Positions 9,701 to 17,962 of a stretch of 64,000 nucleotides of DNA are shown in pieces. The position numbers and the translations under genes are program-made. The stretch's first letter is position 1, and each line of letters begins with the position of its first letter. Location: NCBI GenBank assembly GCA_016871495.1, contig VHDF01000014.1:1-64000 (forward strand), in the 5' to 3' direction. Source of the DNA: Verrucomicrobiota bacterium (lineage in GTDB: Bacteria; Verrucomicrobiota; Verrucomicrobiia; Limisphaerales; VHDF01). Below the pieces are notes generated by a model. That model saw only the letters and a program-made list of their open reading frames with translations, searched no databases and was not told the DNA's origin.

Positions 9701-9877
9701 ATGACCGCCCTGCGCTCACGTCCGCGCGTGTCCGTGGCGACCCTTGAACGCGTCTCCCTCACCACGTTCGAGAATCAGCAAGATGCGCCTTCGTGCCCGA
9801 ATTGCGGGCATATCGCGGTTCGCAACGGAGCCTGCTACAAGTGCCTCAATTGCGGCGAAAGCCTGGGATGCAGCTAA
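6782..9877 (+). CDS. nrdJ: Adenosylcobalamin-dependent (class II) ribonucleotide reductase
   Basis: 1031-aa enzyme reducing ribonucleotides to deoxyribonucleotides with a B12-generated thiyl radical, independent of oxygen. The catalytic barrel includes QGSACFIQSVEDNM, the substrate loop HSTNPCSEYVFLNNTACNL and LAPTGTIAFLMDCDTTGVEP. From about residue 820 there is a TSCPD-type domain (GGLMDSIGTLTSMAL). The tail is a Cys-rich zinc-ribbon/redox segment (CPNCG, CYKCLNCG) expected to re-reduce the active site. I start at the ATG giving MIDAQDSVIAP; the 43 residues upstream look non-coding. No class I or III reductase is in the window, and the debranching enzyme gene begins 12 bp downstream. Confidence 0.95.
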   Translation: MIDAQDSVIAPVGASRRKSKPVASARPARERAKRGSRTHPLDLARVFSKAHIHPFDEIEWDRRNAEITDDAGKVIFKQENVEVPKSWSMLATKVVVSKYFYGEQNTPERETSVRQLIQRVCRTIADWGVKDGYFSKAAGEVFCDELTWLCVNQYGAFNSPVWFNVGLFHQYGIGKNSARGNWYYNRQHGEAERAPTQYEYPQGSACFIQSVEDNMEDIMRLAYSEAMLFKYGSGTGTDLTPIRSSKEKLSGGGRPSGPLSFLKVYDQVANVVKSGGKTRRAAKMNTLRDSHGDIEEFIDAKQKEEKKAWALIEQGYDGSYNGDAYGSVMYQNENLSVRASDEFMTAALEGGDWWTRSVTTGKPLEKKSATALLRKIAEGTWICGDPGLQYDGAVQKWHTCKGTEPIHSTNPCSEYVFLNNTACNLASLNLMRFKREDGVFEVERFKAAVRIFITAQEILVDNASYPTKTIAENSHLFRTLGLGYANLGSLIMSYGLPYDSDEGRALAGALTSIMTGHAYEQSSAIAAAMGPFKGYREARCTHVPVPLAPDNVESMLGVIRLHRDAVETIAPSKDFASLKEEARLCWDRALASGNEHGYRNAQVTVLAPTGTIAFLMDCDTTGVEPDIALVKYKLLAGGGMLKIANRTVPEALERLNYSAAEIAAIVAYIEKHDTIEDYEENGVGFRSGLKPEHLPVFDCAFRANHGQRSIHYLAHLKMMAAAQPFISGAISKTVNLPRECSVEDIQDAYVQAWKMGLKCVAIYRDGSKRSQPLNTRKTNEGGEKPDGATLDGKVKGLETELQRLREAAIQPLRRRLPETRRAVTHKFDIAGHEGYLTVGLFEDGQPGELFITMAKEGSTIGGLMDSIGTLTSMALQYGVPLEALARKFAHQRFEPSGFTKNPDIRNASSIIDYVFRWMAHQFIPGYRDSQRPAQTELPMPDLDAELKKNLNRPVPDLPVVEESDTAFEAKTALMTALRSRPRVSVATLERVSLTTFENQQDAPSCPNCGHIAVRNGACYKCLNCGESLGCS

Positions 9878-9889
9878 CACCCGTCTCCT

Positions 9890-12800
9890 ATGGGATGGGT
9901 TCCAACCACGCCTCCCGATCTCACCTTCACTTCGTCCGCGGGAGAGCGGGTGCTGCGCTTCGTCGGTGACTGGCTGGTCATCCGGCTCACGGATCGCCGC
10001 GGCGTTTCCGGAGCCTGGACCCCCTTTCTCCGCACCACGGTGGGGCGGGCTCGGGTCGAGCGTGAACGCATCATCCGAGCTGCCCGAAACACCGAGCGAG
10101 GCCATGACGAAGCTTGGGTGGACCTTCCGATGGCCAGGGAAAACGAGAGTTCCTGGTGCATCACGGTGCCTTTGGCGGAAGTGGGTTTCTTTCGCGCCAA
10201 ACCTTTCCTCGTCGATGGCCAGGGCCGCCAATACTGGCCCGCCGGCGAAGACCTCGGCATCAGCGTCCATCCGAACGATTATCGCACCGCGAACACGCTC
10301 TACTGCGCCTTCACGAGGTTGTTCGGTCCGTCCCGCTTCGCAGACCAGGCCAGGAGTGAAGCCTGGGAAAAGCGGCTGGGCGAACTGGACGAACTCGGTT
10401 TCACCGCCATTCCACCTTCGGGAAAATTGCGCGATCTGACCCGCCAGATCCCTCACATCTTCGACCGGCTCGGTTTTCGCATCCTGCAGCTTCTCCCGAT
10501 CAATCCCACCCCCACAACCCTCGCAAGGTTCGGACGCTTCGGGAGTCCGTATGCCGGACAAGATTTGACCGCGATTGACCCCGCGCTGGTCGAGCTGGAC
10601 CGCCGGACGACAGGCGTGGAGCAGTTTCTCGAACTGGCTGACGAGGTTCATGCGAAGGATGGAAAACTTTTCCTCGATCTCGTGATCAACCACACCGGAT
10701 GGGGCTCGAGACTGTTCGAGGAACATCCCGAGTGGTTCTTGCGCGATGCTGACGGAAGGTTCGCGAGTCCGGGGGCGTGGGGTAACGTCTGGGAGGATCT
10801 GGTCGAGTTGAAACCCGATGGCCCGGAACTTTGGGAATCGTTCGCCAGCGCCTTTCTGGTGTGGTGCCGCCGGGGGGTCGATGGTTTTCGCTGCGACGCG
10901 GGATACAAAGTGCCGATGCCGGTCTGGCGCTACGTGGTGGCCCGGGTGCGCACCGAGTTCCCGAACACGCTCTTTCTGCTGGAAGGCCTGGGGGGCGGTT
11001 GGTGGGACACGGAAGCGCTGTTGACCGAGGGGGGCATGCAATGGGCCTATTCGGAGCTGTTCCAGGAGTTTACCAGCAGACAAATCGCCGGATATTTGGA
11101 TCACGCGATTCAGGCCAGTCAGCGCGTCGGCTTGCTCGTCCATTACAGCGAGACTCATGACAACAACCGCCTGGCCGTCCAGGGCCGGGCGTGGTCTCTG
11201 CTGCGCAACCAACTTTGCGCGCTGACAAGCCCTAACGGCGGCTATGCCATCACCACAGGCGTCGAATGGCTGGCCACGGAAAAGGTCAATGTCCACCAAA
11301 ATTCGGGTTTGCGCTGGGAGGCTCCCGACCATATCACGCGAGAAATCGCCACCCTCAACCGCCTTCTCGCCGAACATCCCTGTTTCTTCGATGGAGCCAG
11401 CCTGGAGCGATTGAGTCCGCCCGACAGCGCGGTTTATGTCCTGCTGCGGCAGTCCCAGGACCGCCGTCACGCCGTGTTGATCGTGGTCAATCCTCAGGAT
11501 GAAGCGCCCCAAAGGGCCCGATGGACCCTTCCTCGCGCGACGTCCCCCGACGATCCACGCTACCATTTCAGCGCATGGCGGGACCTGCTCGGCCAAACCG
11601 CGCCAGCCCTAGAAGTGGATTCGGACGGTGGATGTTTTTCCGAGATTCCACCATGCACTGCCTATTGCCTCGCTCCTGCCGGCGACTACGAAATCGCGCA
11701 AGGCCAGGCGTACCGCGCATCCAGCTCGCGCCGGGCCTGGGCCATGCAGAGAGCCGGGGAAATCGATGAAGCGACGTGCCTCGCACTCGCCCGAGCCAGA
11801 GGCATCGCAGAGGCGGTGGAACAAGATCCGGCGGGGTTCCTGGCGATGCTCACCCGCCCGTTTGAGCCGGAACCAGACAACCCCGCCTTCGATTGCACCC
11901 GAAGAACAGCCGAACTCCGAAGGCGCGGCGATTATCTACCCGTGACGGAATGGAGCGAAAGCGACACGAGCCGGATTACGCTCGTGCCTGCCGGACATTG
12001 GCTGCTGATTCATCATCCTGAACCTTTCACCGCCACCTGCACCCGTGGAAACGACTTCCACCCCATGCGGCTCGAGAGTTGTCCGGTCCAAAACGGGTGG
12101 ATCGCGGCCGTGGCACCCAACGGCGGGCTCGGACATTCCCGGTTGAACTTGCGCACCCGGCGCAGCCCGGCGGCGAGCTTCACCGGCGCCCTTCATTTCT
12201 TGAATCCACCCACCCCGGTTCAAGCGTTGGGTTCAGTTTCTGCCCAGCCCGCACCGGCACAGCTGTTGCCGAATCAGCTTGTGTTGCTGACCAACGGACG
12301 AGGCGGGATGTGTCGGGTTCGGCTGGATCTGGGCCGGATCGAATCCAAATACGATTGCCTGCTGGGCGCGAATCTTCATCCGTCGTTGCCGGTGGATCGT
12401 CATGTCCTCGTCAAGCGTTTGCGATTGTGGAGCAACGCGAACCGGTTTCTGACGCCGCTCGATTTCCATAACCTCTCGGATTTCCAACTCGAACCGATCC
12501 CCCGATGGGCCTTCCGCGCCTTTGCCGGTGCGGGATCGAACATCCCCGTGGAAGTTTCCATGAGCATGGACGCGTTTGCCAACACGGTTCGCGTGCGGCT
12601 CCACCGCCCTCGCCACGAGCACGCGGATCTTTTCCCGCTCGTCTTGACCGCCCGCCTGGATCTGGAGGATCGCAGCTTTCATTCGGAAACCCGGAGAGGT
12701 CCCGGCGCAGACGATCATTTCCGGCGCCACACGAGTGCTTTGAAGAATCCGGCGGGATTCCGGTTCAAACCGGCGGAGGATCGCCCGCTCACGGCCTTTT

Positions 12801-14284
12801 GCGCGACCGGAGATTACCATGAAGCACCGGAATGGTCCGAAAATATTCCCCATCCCCACGAGGCTTCGCGCGGCCAAACGGCCAGCGGGGACGCCTTCAG
12901 TCCGGGTTGGTTTGAGATGGCACTCGAGCCCGGCGCTTCCGCCGAACTGGTCATCACCGCGGAAAGCGTCCCCGAGACTGCCTTGGCGTTGGCGGAAAAC
13001 CGGCTCTCCAACACTCCTCCCCTCAACGTCACCCCCGGGCGCTCGCGATTTTTTTCGCGCCTGGCGCGAGCGGCGGACCAGTTTCGCGCGCGCCGTGGAG
13101 AAGGCGAGACGGTGATCGCGGGTTATCCTTGGTTTCTCGATTGGGGAAGGGACAGTCTCATCGCCGCCCGGGGCTTGATCAGTTGCGGCAGGACGGAGGA
13201 AGTCCTCAACCTGTTATGCACATTCGCGCGTTTCGAAGCGGGTGGCACCCTGCCGAATAGCATCCACGCGCAGGACGCCTCGAACCGCGACACTTCCGAC
13301 GCGCCCCTCTGGCTGGGCGTGGTCGTGGAGGAGCTGGCCTCAGCCTGCGCGAAGTCCACAAACCCCACCGATGTCCTGGCTGTCCCCGTGCATCCGCGAG
13401 GACGCCGCATGGTGGAGGTGCTGGAATCCACCGCCACCCATTATCTGCGGGGCACTGCCAACGGAATTCGAGTAGACCCCGATTCCGGATTGGTTTGGAG
13501 CCCGGGGCATTTTACATGGATGGATACCAACTACCCCGCGGGAACCCCTCGCGAAGGCTATCCCATCGAGATTCAGGCCCTCTGGGTCCGCCTCCTCAGA
13601 CAACTGGCCATGGCCGAGGGCACGAAGGACCCAAGCCATTGGCGAGCCTGGGCGGAGAAAGCCGCTGCCTCGCTGGAAGGTTTGTTTTGGCTGGAACGGA
13701 AGGGTTGGTATGCCGACGTGCTCAGGGCGCCGGCTGGAGTTTCCGCCCAAGCCGCGCACATCGACGACGCGCTCCGTTCCAACATGATCCTGGCGATCGC
13801 GCTGGGCACCCTTGGATCGAGCGAAGGCGGGCGAGTGCGGTCACGGCGCGCCGTGCAAGCCGCAACCAGGCACTTGGTCGTCCCGGGTGCGCTTCGCTCT
13901 TTGGCTCCCTTGCGGGTCGAACTTCCGTTGCCGGTCAAGGGCCATGATGGACGACTTCTCAACGATCCGCATCATCCCTACTGGGGACACTATGAGGGCG
14001 ACGAGGATACCCGGCGCAAACCCGCCTACCACAACGGCACCGCTTGGTGCTGGACGTTTCCCTCATTCTGCGAAGCGATGCTCCGAGCGTGGCCGGATGA
14101 TCCGCAAGCACGCTCGGCGGCGCGCAGCTATCTTGATTCGTCGGAGTTACGGCTGGACGAGGGTTGCCTCGGCCAACTGCCGGAGATTCTGGATGGCAAC
14201 GCGCCCCATCGAGCGCGGGGATGCGACGCTCAAGCCTGGAGCGTGACGGAGGCGGCGCGAGTGCTCAGCCTGTTCGAATCCTGA
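9890..14284 (+). CDS. Bifunctional glycogen debranching enzyme (GH13 + GH133)
   Basis: 1464-aa protein with two catalytic parts, resembling eukaryotic AGL in layout. Residues about 100-560 are a GH13 4-alpha-glucanotransferase barrel: DGFRCDAGYKVP (nucleophile Asp), FLLEGLGGGWW (acid Glu) and HYSETHDNNR. Residues about 1030-1460 are the amylo-alpha-1,6-glucosidase (GDE C-terminal) module: GYPWFLDWGRDSL, GGTLPNSIHAQDASNRDTSDAPLW and YHNGTAWCWTFP. The middle 450 residues are beta-rich linkers. Together they would move maltosyl units and hydrolyse alpha-1,6 branch stubs in stored glycogen. Typical bacterial debranchers (GlgX, about 650-700 aa) have only a GH13 part. It follows nrdJ by 12 bp, with no obvious functional link. 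Confidence 0.88.
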   Translation: MGWVPTTPPDLTFTSSAGERVLRFVGDWLVIRLTDRRGVSGAWTPFLRTTVGRARVERERIIRAARNTERGHDEAWVDLPMARENESSWCITVPLAEVGFFRAKPFLVDGQGRQYWPAGEDLGISVHPNDYRTANTLYCAFTRLFGPSRFADQARSEAWEKRLGELDELGFTAIPPSGKLRDLTRQIPHIFDRLGFRILQLLPINPTPTTLARFGRFGSPYAGQDLTAIDPALVELDRRTTGVEQFLELADEVHAKDGKLFLDLVINHTGWGSRLFEEHPEWFLRDADGRFASPGAWGNVWEDLVELKPDGPELWESFASAFLVWCRRGVDGFRCDAGYKVPMPVWRYVVARVRTEFPNTLFLLEGLGGGWWDTEALLTEGGMQWAYSELFQEFTSRQIAGYLDHAIQASQRVGLLVHYSETHDNNRLAVQGRAWSLLRNQLCALTSPNGGYAITTGVEWLATEKVNVHQNSGLRWEAPDHITREIATLNRLLAEHPCFFDGASLERLSPPDSAVYVLLRQSQDRRHAVLIVVNPQDEAPQRARWTLPRATSPDDPRYHFSAWRDLLGQTAPALEVDSDGGCFSEIPPCTAYCLAPAGDYEIAQGQAYRASSSRRAWAMQRAGEIDEATCLALARARGIAEAVEQDPAGFLAMLTRPFEPEPDNPAFDCTRRTAELRRRGDYLPVTEWSESDTSRITLVPAGHWLLIHHPEPFTATCTRGNDFHPMRLESCPVQNGWIAAVAPNGGLGHSRLNLRTRRSPAASFTGALHFLNPPTPVQALGSVSAQPAPAQLLPNQLVLLTNGRGGMCRVRLDLGRIESKYDCLLGANLHPSLPVDRHVLVKRLRLWSNANRFLTPLDFHNLSDFQLEPIPRWAFRAFAGAGSNIPVEVSMSMDAFANTVRVRLHRPRHEHADLFPLVLTARLDLEDRSFHSETRRGPGADDHFRRHTSALKNPAGFRFKPAEDRPLTAFCATGDYHEAPEWSENIPHPHEASRGQTASGDAFSPGWFEMALEPGASAELVITAESVPETALALAENRLSNTPPLNVTPGRSRFFSRLARAADQFRARRGEGETVIAGYPWFLDWGRDSLIAARGLISCGRTEEVLNLLCTFARFEAGGTLPNSIHAQDASNRDTSDAPLWLGVVVEELASACAKSTNPTDVLAVPVHPRGRRMVEVLESTATHYLRGTANGIRVDPDSGLVWSPGHFTWMDTNYPAGTPREGYPIEIQALWVRLLRQLAMAEGTKDPSHWRAWAEKAAASLEGLFWLERKGWYADVLRAPAGVSAQAAHIDDALRSNMILAIALGTLGSSEGGRVRSRRAVQAATRHLVVPGALRSLAPLRVELPLPVKGHDGRLLNDPHHPYWGHYEGDEDTRRKPAYHNGTAWCWTFPSFCEAMLRAWPDDPQARSAARSYLDSSELRLDEGCLGQLPEILDGNAPHRARGCDAQAWSVTEAARVLSLFES

Positions 14285-14291
14285 CCCGCCG

Positions 14292-14307
14292 GGCGGTGAG
14301 CACCGCC
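14292..14307. terminator. Hairpin between convergent genes
   Basis: GGCGGTG (14292-14298) and CACCGCC (14301-14307) form a short GC-rich inverted repeat between the stop codons of the debranching enzyme and gatB. It could act on both strands. There is no clear T-run, so assignment as a terminator is tentative. Confidence 0.3.
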
Positions 14308-14315
14308 GAACGACT

Positions 14316-15740
14316 TCAGTTCGAAAGCTGCTTCTCCAGAATGGAACCGACGAGGGACGGGTTGGCCTTGCCTTTGCTCAACTTCATGACCTGGCCTTTG
14401 AGAAAGTTCAGCGCGGCGGCCTTGCCGGCGCGAAAATCCTCGGCGCTCTTCGGATGAGCGGCAATCACGTCCTCGCAAAACTTCTCCAAAGCCGCGGTAT
14501 CGCTCACCTGAGCCAAACCTTTCCTGTCGACGATGGACCCCGGCGAAGCGCCGGTGAGGAAAGTCTCTTGAAAGACTTCTTGCGCGATCTTGGAACTGAT
14601 GCGCCCGCTTTCCACCAAAAGCACCAACTCTGGAATCGCGGACGCGGGAAATTTCAACCCGTCAAGTCCTACTCCGTGTTCGGCCATGAGAGCGCGCAAA
14701 TTGTTGATGATCCAATTGGCAATCGATTTGGAATGGCCGCCCGCGCGAGCCACAGCCTCGAAATAGTTCCCCAACGCCGCCTCCGCCGTCAGCACTTCGG
14801 CATCGCCCTCAGGCAAGGCAAAATCCCGCATCAAGCGCATTTTCCGGTCCAGCGGAAGCTCCACCATCCGGGCACGCACGGATTGCAGCCATCGCTCGTC
14901 CGGTTGGAGCGGCATGAGATCGGGTTCAGGAAAATACCGGTAATCGTGGGCATCTTCCTTGGAGCGCATGGGTTCCGTAATCCCCGCCACGTCGTCCCAA
15001 CGCCTCGTCTCCTGGCTCAAGGCCCCGCCTCCGCGCAGAACCCCGATTTGGCGCGGAATTTCAAAGTCGAGCGCACGGCGCACGGCGCTGAAGGAATTCA
15101 TGTTCTTGATCTCGATCTTGGCGCCCAGTGTCGAGAACCCCTTGGGCCGCACGCTCACGTTGACGTCGCAACGGACCATGCCCTTTTCCATGTCGCAATC
15201 ACTCACCCCGCCCTGAACCAGCACCGCTTTCAACGCGTTCAGGTACTCCACCGCCATGTCGGGGCTTGTGATATCCGGCTCGGAGACAATCTCCAACAAG
15301 GGAACGCCGGCACGGTTGAAATCGACTCCGCTGTGGCGGTCGAAATGGAAATTCTTGCCCACGTCCTCCTCGAGATGAGCCCTCGTGATCCGAACCCGCA
15401 CCACGCCGCTCCCGAACTCGAAATCGAGCCACCCGTTCCGGGTGGAAGGCATGGCGTACTGCGTGATTTGATAGTTCTTGGGCACGTCCGGATAGAAGTA
15501 GTTCTTGCGATCAAACTTGGCCGTCCGGGGAACCTCGCAATGCAGAAGCAAGCCGGTGAGGGTCGTCAGTCTGAGGGCTTCCTCATTCGGCACGGGCAGC
15601 ACGCCCGGCAACCCCAAGCACACGGGACACACGAGGGTGTTCGGACCGGCCCCAAACGCGTTGGCACATCCACACCACATCTTGGAGCGGGTCTTGAGCT
15701 GAACGTGCGTCTCGAGGCCGATGATGGGTTCGTAATCCAT
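14316..15740 (-). CDS. gatB: Aspartyl/glutamyl-tRNA amidotransferase subunit B
   Basis: 474 aa, the usual family length. GatB phosphorylates and binds the misacylated Glu-tRNA(Gln) or Asp-tRNA(Asn) and passes ammonia to it. Seen: the opening YEPIIGLETHVQLKT, the zinc-site region MWCGCAN...CPVCLGLPG, KNYFYPDVPKNYQITQY, and the C-terminal YqeY/GatB tail (FLKGQVMKLSKGKANP). It is the last gene of a minus-strand gatC-gatA-gatB run and begins 15 bp after gatA ends. Confidence 0.97.
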   Translation of the reverse strand: MDYEPIIGLETHVQLKTRSKMWCGCANAFGAGPNTLVCPVCLGLPGVLPVPNEEALRLTTLTGLLLHCEVPRTAKFDRKNYFYPDVPKNYQITQYAMPSTRNGWLDFEFGSGVVRVRITRAHLEEDVGKNFHFDRHSGVDFNRAGVPLLEIVSEPDITSPDMAVEYLNALKAVLVQGGVSDCDMEKGMVRCDVNVSVRPKGFSTLGAKIEIKNMNSFSAVRRALDFEIPRQIGVLRGGGALSQETRRWDDVAGITEPMRSKEDAHDYRYFPEPDLMPLQPDERWLQSVRARMVELPLDRKMRLMRDFALPEGDAEVLTAEAALGNYFEAVARAGGHSKSIANWIINNLRALMAEHGVGLDGLKFPASAIPELVLLVESGRISSKIAQEVFQETFLTGASPGSIVDRKGLAQVSDTAALEKFCEDVIAAHPKSAEDFRAGKAAALNFLKGQVMKLSKGKANPSLVGSILEKQLSN

Positions 15741-15755
15741 GGGGAATTCTCCGCT

Positions 15756-17231
15756 TCAAACGCCCTCAGCAAGAGGCGGGAATTGGCGGTGCCAAGCATT
15801 GCTCTGCTCATAGGCGTGGGCGACGCGCAGCAACGTCTCCTCCCCGAATGAAGGGCAGAGGATCTGAAGTCCAATCGGCAGCCGTGGATTCGCGGTCCAT
15901 CCGCACGGCACGCTGACACCACAGTTGCCCGCCAAATTACAGGAAATGGTGAAAATATCGGACAAATACATTTGCAGCGGGTCGCTTGATTTTTCCCCCA
16001 CGCGAAAGGCGGCGGTCGGCGTCGTGGGCGACACGATGGCATCCACTTGCCTGAAAGCGTTCTCGAAATCCTGACGGATCAGCGTGCGCACTTTCTGGGC
16101 GCGCAGATAATACGCGTCGTAATAGCCGCTGCTCAGCGCGTACGTCCCCAGGATGATGCGGCGCTTGACCTCCGGCCCAAATCCGGTGCCCCGGCTCGCC
16201 GAATACAATTGGGCGGGATCAGCCCCATCCACCCGCAGGCCATAGCGGATGCCGTCAAATCTCGCGAGGTTGGCACTGGCCTCCGCCGTCGCCAAAATGT
16301 AATAGGTCGCAACGGCGTACTCGCTGTGCGGCAGCGAAACCCCCCGGACTTCCGCCCCGAGGTTCTGCAATTGCTTCACCGCCGCGTCCACGGCGGCTTT
16401 GACCTCCGGATCCAGCCCGCCCACCATGAACTCCTTCGCCAAACCAACCCTCAAACCCTTCAAATCGCGGCCCAGCACCGCCTCGTAGTCGGGCACCGGT
16501 TCAGGCAGACTCGTGCAATCTTTCGGATCATGACCGCTGATCACACGCAACAGGATCGCGGCATCGCGGGTGTCCCGGCTGAACGGCCCGATCTGATCCA
16601 AAGACGAGGCAAAAGCGATCAACCCATAGCGCGAAACGCGTCCGTAGGTGGGCTTGAGTCCCACCACCCCGCAGAGCGCCGCGGGCTGCCGAATGGACCC
16701 CCCGGTGTCGGATCCCAGGGTGGCGGGCAGCTCATGAGCCGCCACGGCCGCGGCGGAACCGCCCGAACTGCCACCCGGAATCCGGGTCGTGTCCCATGGA
16801 TTCAGCGTGGTCCGGAAACCCGAGTTCTCGGTTGAACTGCCCATGGCGAATTCATCCATGTTCAAGCGCCCGATGATCACGGCGCCCGCTTCCCGCAGCC
16901 GGCTCACCACCGTCGAATCATAGGGCGAGACAAACCCCTGCAGAATCTTCGAGGCGCAGGACGCGGGGTGTCCGCGGGCGACGATGACGTCCTTCAACCC
17001 GATCGGCAGGCCCAACAAGGGCTTCTGCTGGTGCGAAACTCCGTTCGCGATCTCCCGATCCGCCGCGTCGGCTTGAGCCATTGCGTCCTGCTCATCCCAG
17101 CTCAAGAAGGCATGGATGGAGGGCTCCGTCCTCCGGATGTGCGCCAGGCAATCGCGCACGATGTCCCGGGAGGATGCCTCCCTCTTTTCCAGCCGCGCGC
17201 GCAACTCGCTCAAGGTCAGATGATGCAGCAT
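15756..17231 (-). CDS. gatA: Aspartyl/glutamyl-tRNA amidotransferase subunit A
   Basis: 491-aa amidase-signature enzyme releasing ammonia from glutamine for tRNA-dependent amidation. The Ser-cisSer-Lys catalytic triad is visible: Lys in [10 protein letters not shown], the glycine/serine loop [14 protein letters not shown] and the nucleophile Ser in [13 protein letters not shown]. It lies between gatC (14 bp upstream) and gatB (15 bp downstream). The operon implies the organism makes Gln-tRNA and/or Asn-tRNA by the indirect route. Confidence 0.97.
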   Translation of the reverse strand: MLHHLTLSELRARLEKREASSRDIVRDCLAHIRRTEPSIHAFLSWDEQDAMAQADAADREIANGVSHQQKPLLGLPIGLKDVIVARGHPASCASKILQGFVSPYDSTVVSRLREAGAVIIGRLNMDEFAMGSSTENSGFRTTLNPWDTTRIPGGSSGGSAAAVAAHELPATLGSDTGGSIRQPAALCGVVGLKPTYGRVSRYGLIAFASSLDQIGPFSRDTRDAAILLRVISGHDPKDCTSLPEPVPDYEAVLGRDLKGLRVGLAKEFMVGGLDPEVKAAVDAAVKQLQNLGAEVRGVSLPHSEYAVATYYILATAEASANLARFDGIRYGLRVDGADPAQLYSASRGTGFGPEVKRRIILGTYALSSGYYDAYYLRAQKVRTLIRQDFENAFRQVDAIVSPTTPTAAFRVGEKSSDPLQMYLSDIFTISCNLAGNCGVSVPCGWTANPRLPIGLQILCPSFGEETLLRVAHAYEQSNAWHRQFPPLAEGV

Positions 17232-17245
17232 GGGGAGAAGCTCGT

Positions 17246-17533
17246 TTACTCGACGATTTTCGGAACGATAAAAAGCCCTCCGGCCTTGGAAGGCGCGTTC
17301 CGCAGTGCGTCCTCATGCCCCAGCGAAGAGGTGATCTCATCCGGACGCATCACATTCACGCGTGGGAAAGGATGGGCGGTGGGTTCTACTTGGGAGACAT
17401 CCACTTTCTTGAGCTGCTCGATGTAGGCGAGGATCGAACCCAACTGGGAGGAGAGGTGGGCTTGCTCCTCGCCGGTCAACTTCAGCCTTGCCAGATTCGC
17501 CACGTAGCGAATGTCAAATTCGTCCTGGGCCAT
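17246..17533 (-). CDS. gatC: Aspartyl/glutamyl-tRNA amidotransferase subunit C
   Basis: 95-aa small subunit that ties GatA to GatB. Typical features are the N-terminal [14 protein letters not shown] helix, a middle helix [12 protein letters not shown], and the VEPTAHPFP...MRPDEI segment. Its size matches the family. First of the three gat genes; the HPr gene ends 56 bp upstream on the same strand and may be cotranscribed. Confidence 0.95.
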   Translation of the reverse strand: MAQDEFDIRYVANLARLKLTGEEQAHLSSQLGSILAYIEQLKKVDVSQVEPTAHPFPRVNVMRPDEITSSLGHEDALRNAPSKAGGLFIVPKIVE

Positions 17534-17589
17534 AGAATTCGAAAAGTGGAATGCGGGCAGGCCGGGCTCGGGCCTCGCCGGGTGAGCGC

Positions 17590-17892
17590 TTAATCTTCCC
17601 CAAACTTGCCGCGCAGGAGCGATTCAATCTCGGTCACGGCTTGAGCGGCGTCGCCCCCTTCCGCGATGACCGTCAGCTTCGATCCCTGCCCGGCCGCCAG
17701 CATCATGAGCCCCATGATGCTCTTTCCATTCACCCGCTCGCCGTCCTTTTCAACATGGATCTCAGCGGCGAACCGGCTCGCGGTCTTGACAAATTGCGCG
17801 GCCGGCCGGGCGTGAATGCCCAGCTTGTTGGACACCGTCAGCACTCTGACGATGGAATCGACGCTGCCGGTGCTTTTGCTCGTCGCGCTCAT
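17590..17892 (-). CDS. HPr family phosphocarrier protein
   Basis: 100-aa HPr-like protein. The phospho-histidine is in GIHARPAAQFV and the regulatory serine in GKSIMGLMMLA, as in HPr proteins phosphorylated both by enzyme I and by an HPr kinase. About 14 extra residues precede the fold. No PTS permease or enzyme I is nearby, so a regulatory role or a distant partner is likely. Lies just upstream of gatCAB on the same strand. Confidence 0.92.
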   Translation of the reverse strand: MSATSKSTGSVDSIVRVLTVSNKLGIHARPAAQFVKTASRFAAEIHVEKDGERVNGKSIMGLMMLAAGQGSKLTVIAEGGDAAQAVTEIESLLRGKFGED

Positions 17893-17962
17893 GGCTGGGG
17901 CGCAGTATGGTGCGTCGTCCCGGAGCGGGGCAATGCCGAAGATGCCCGGAAGCCCTTGAAAT

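Noticed and set aside
9716-11596. 626-aa minus-strand frame across nrdJ and the debranching enzyme
   Set aside because: It spans the junction of two recognised plus-strand genes and carries no motif of its own.
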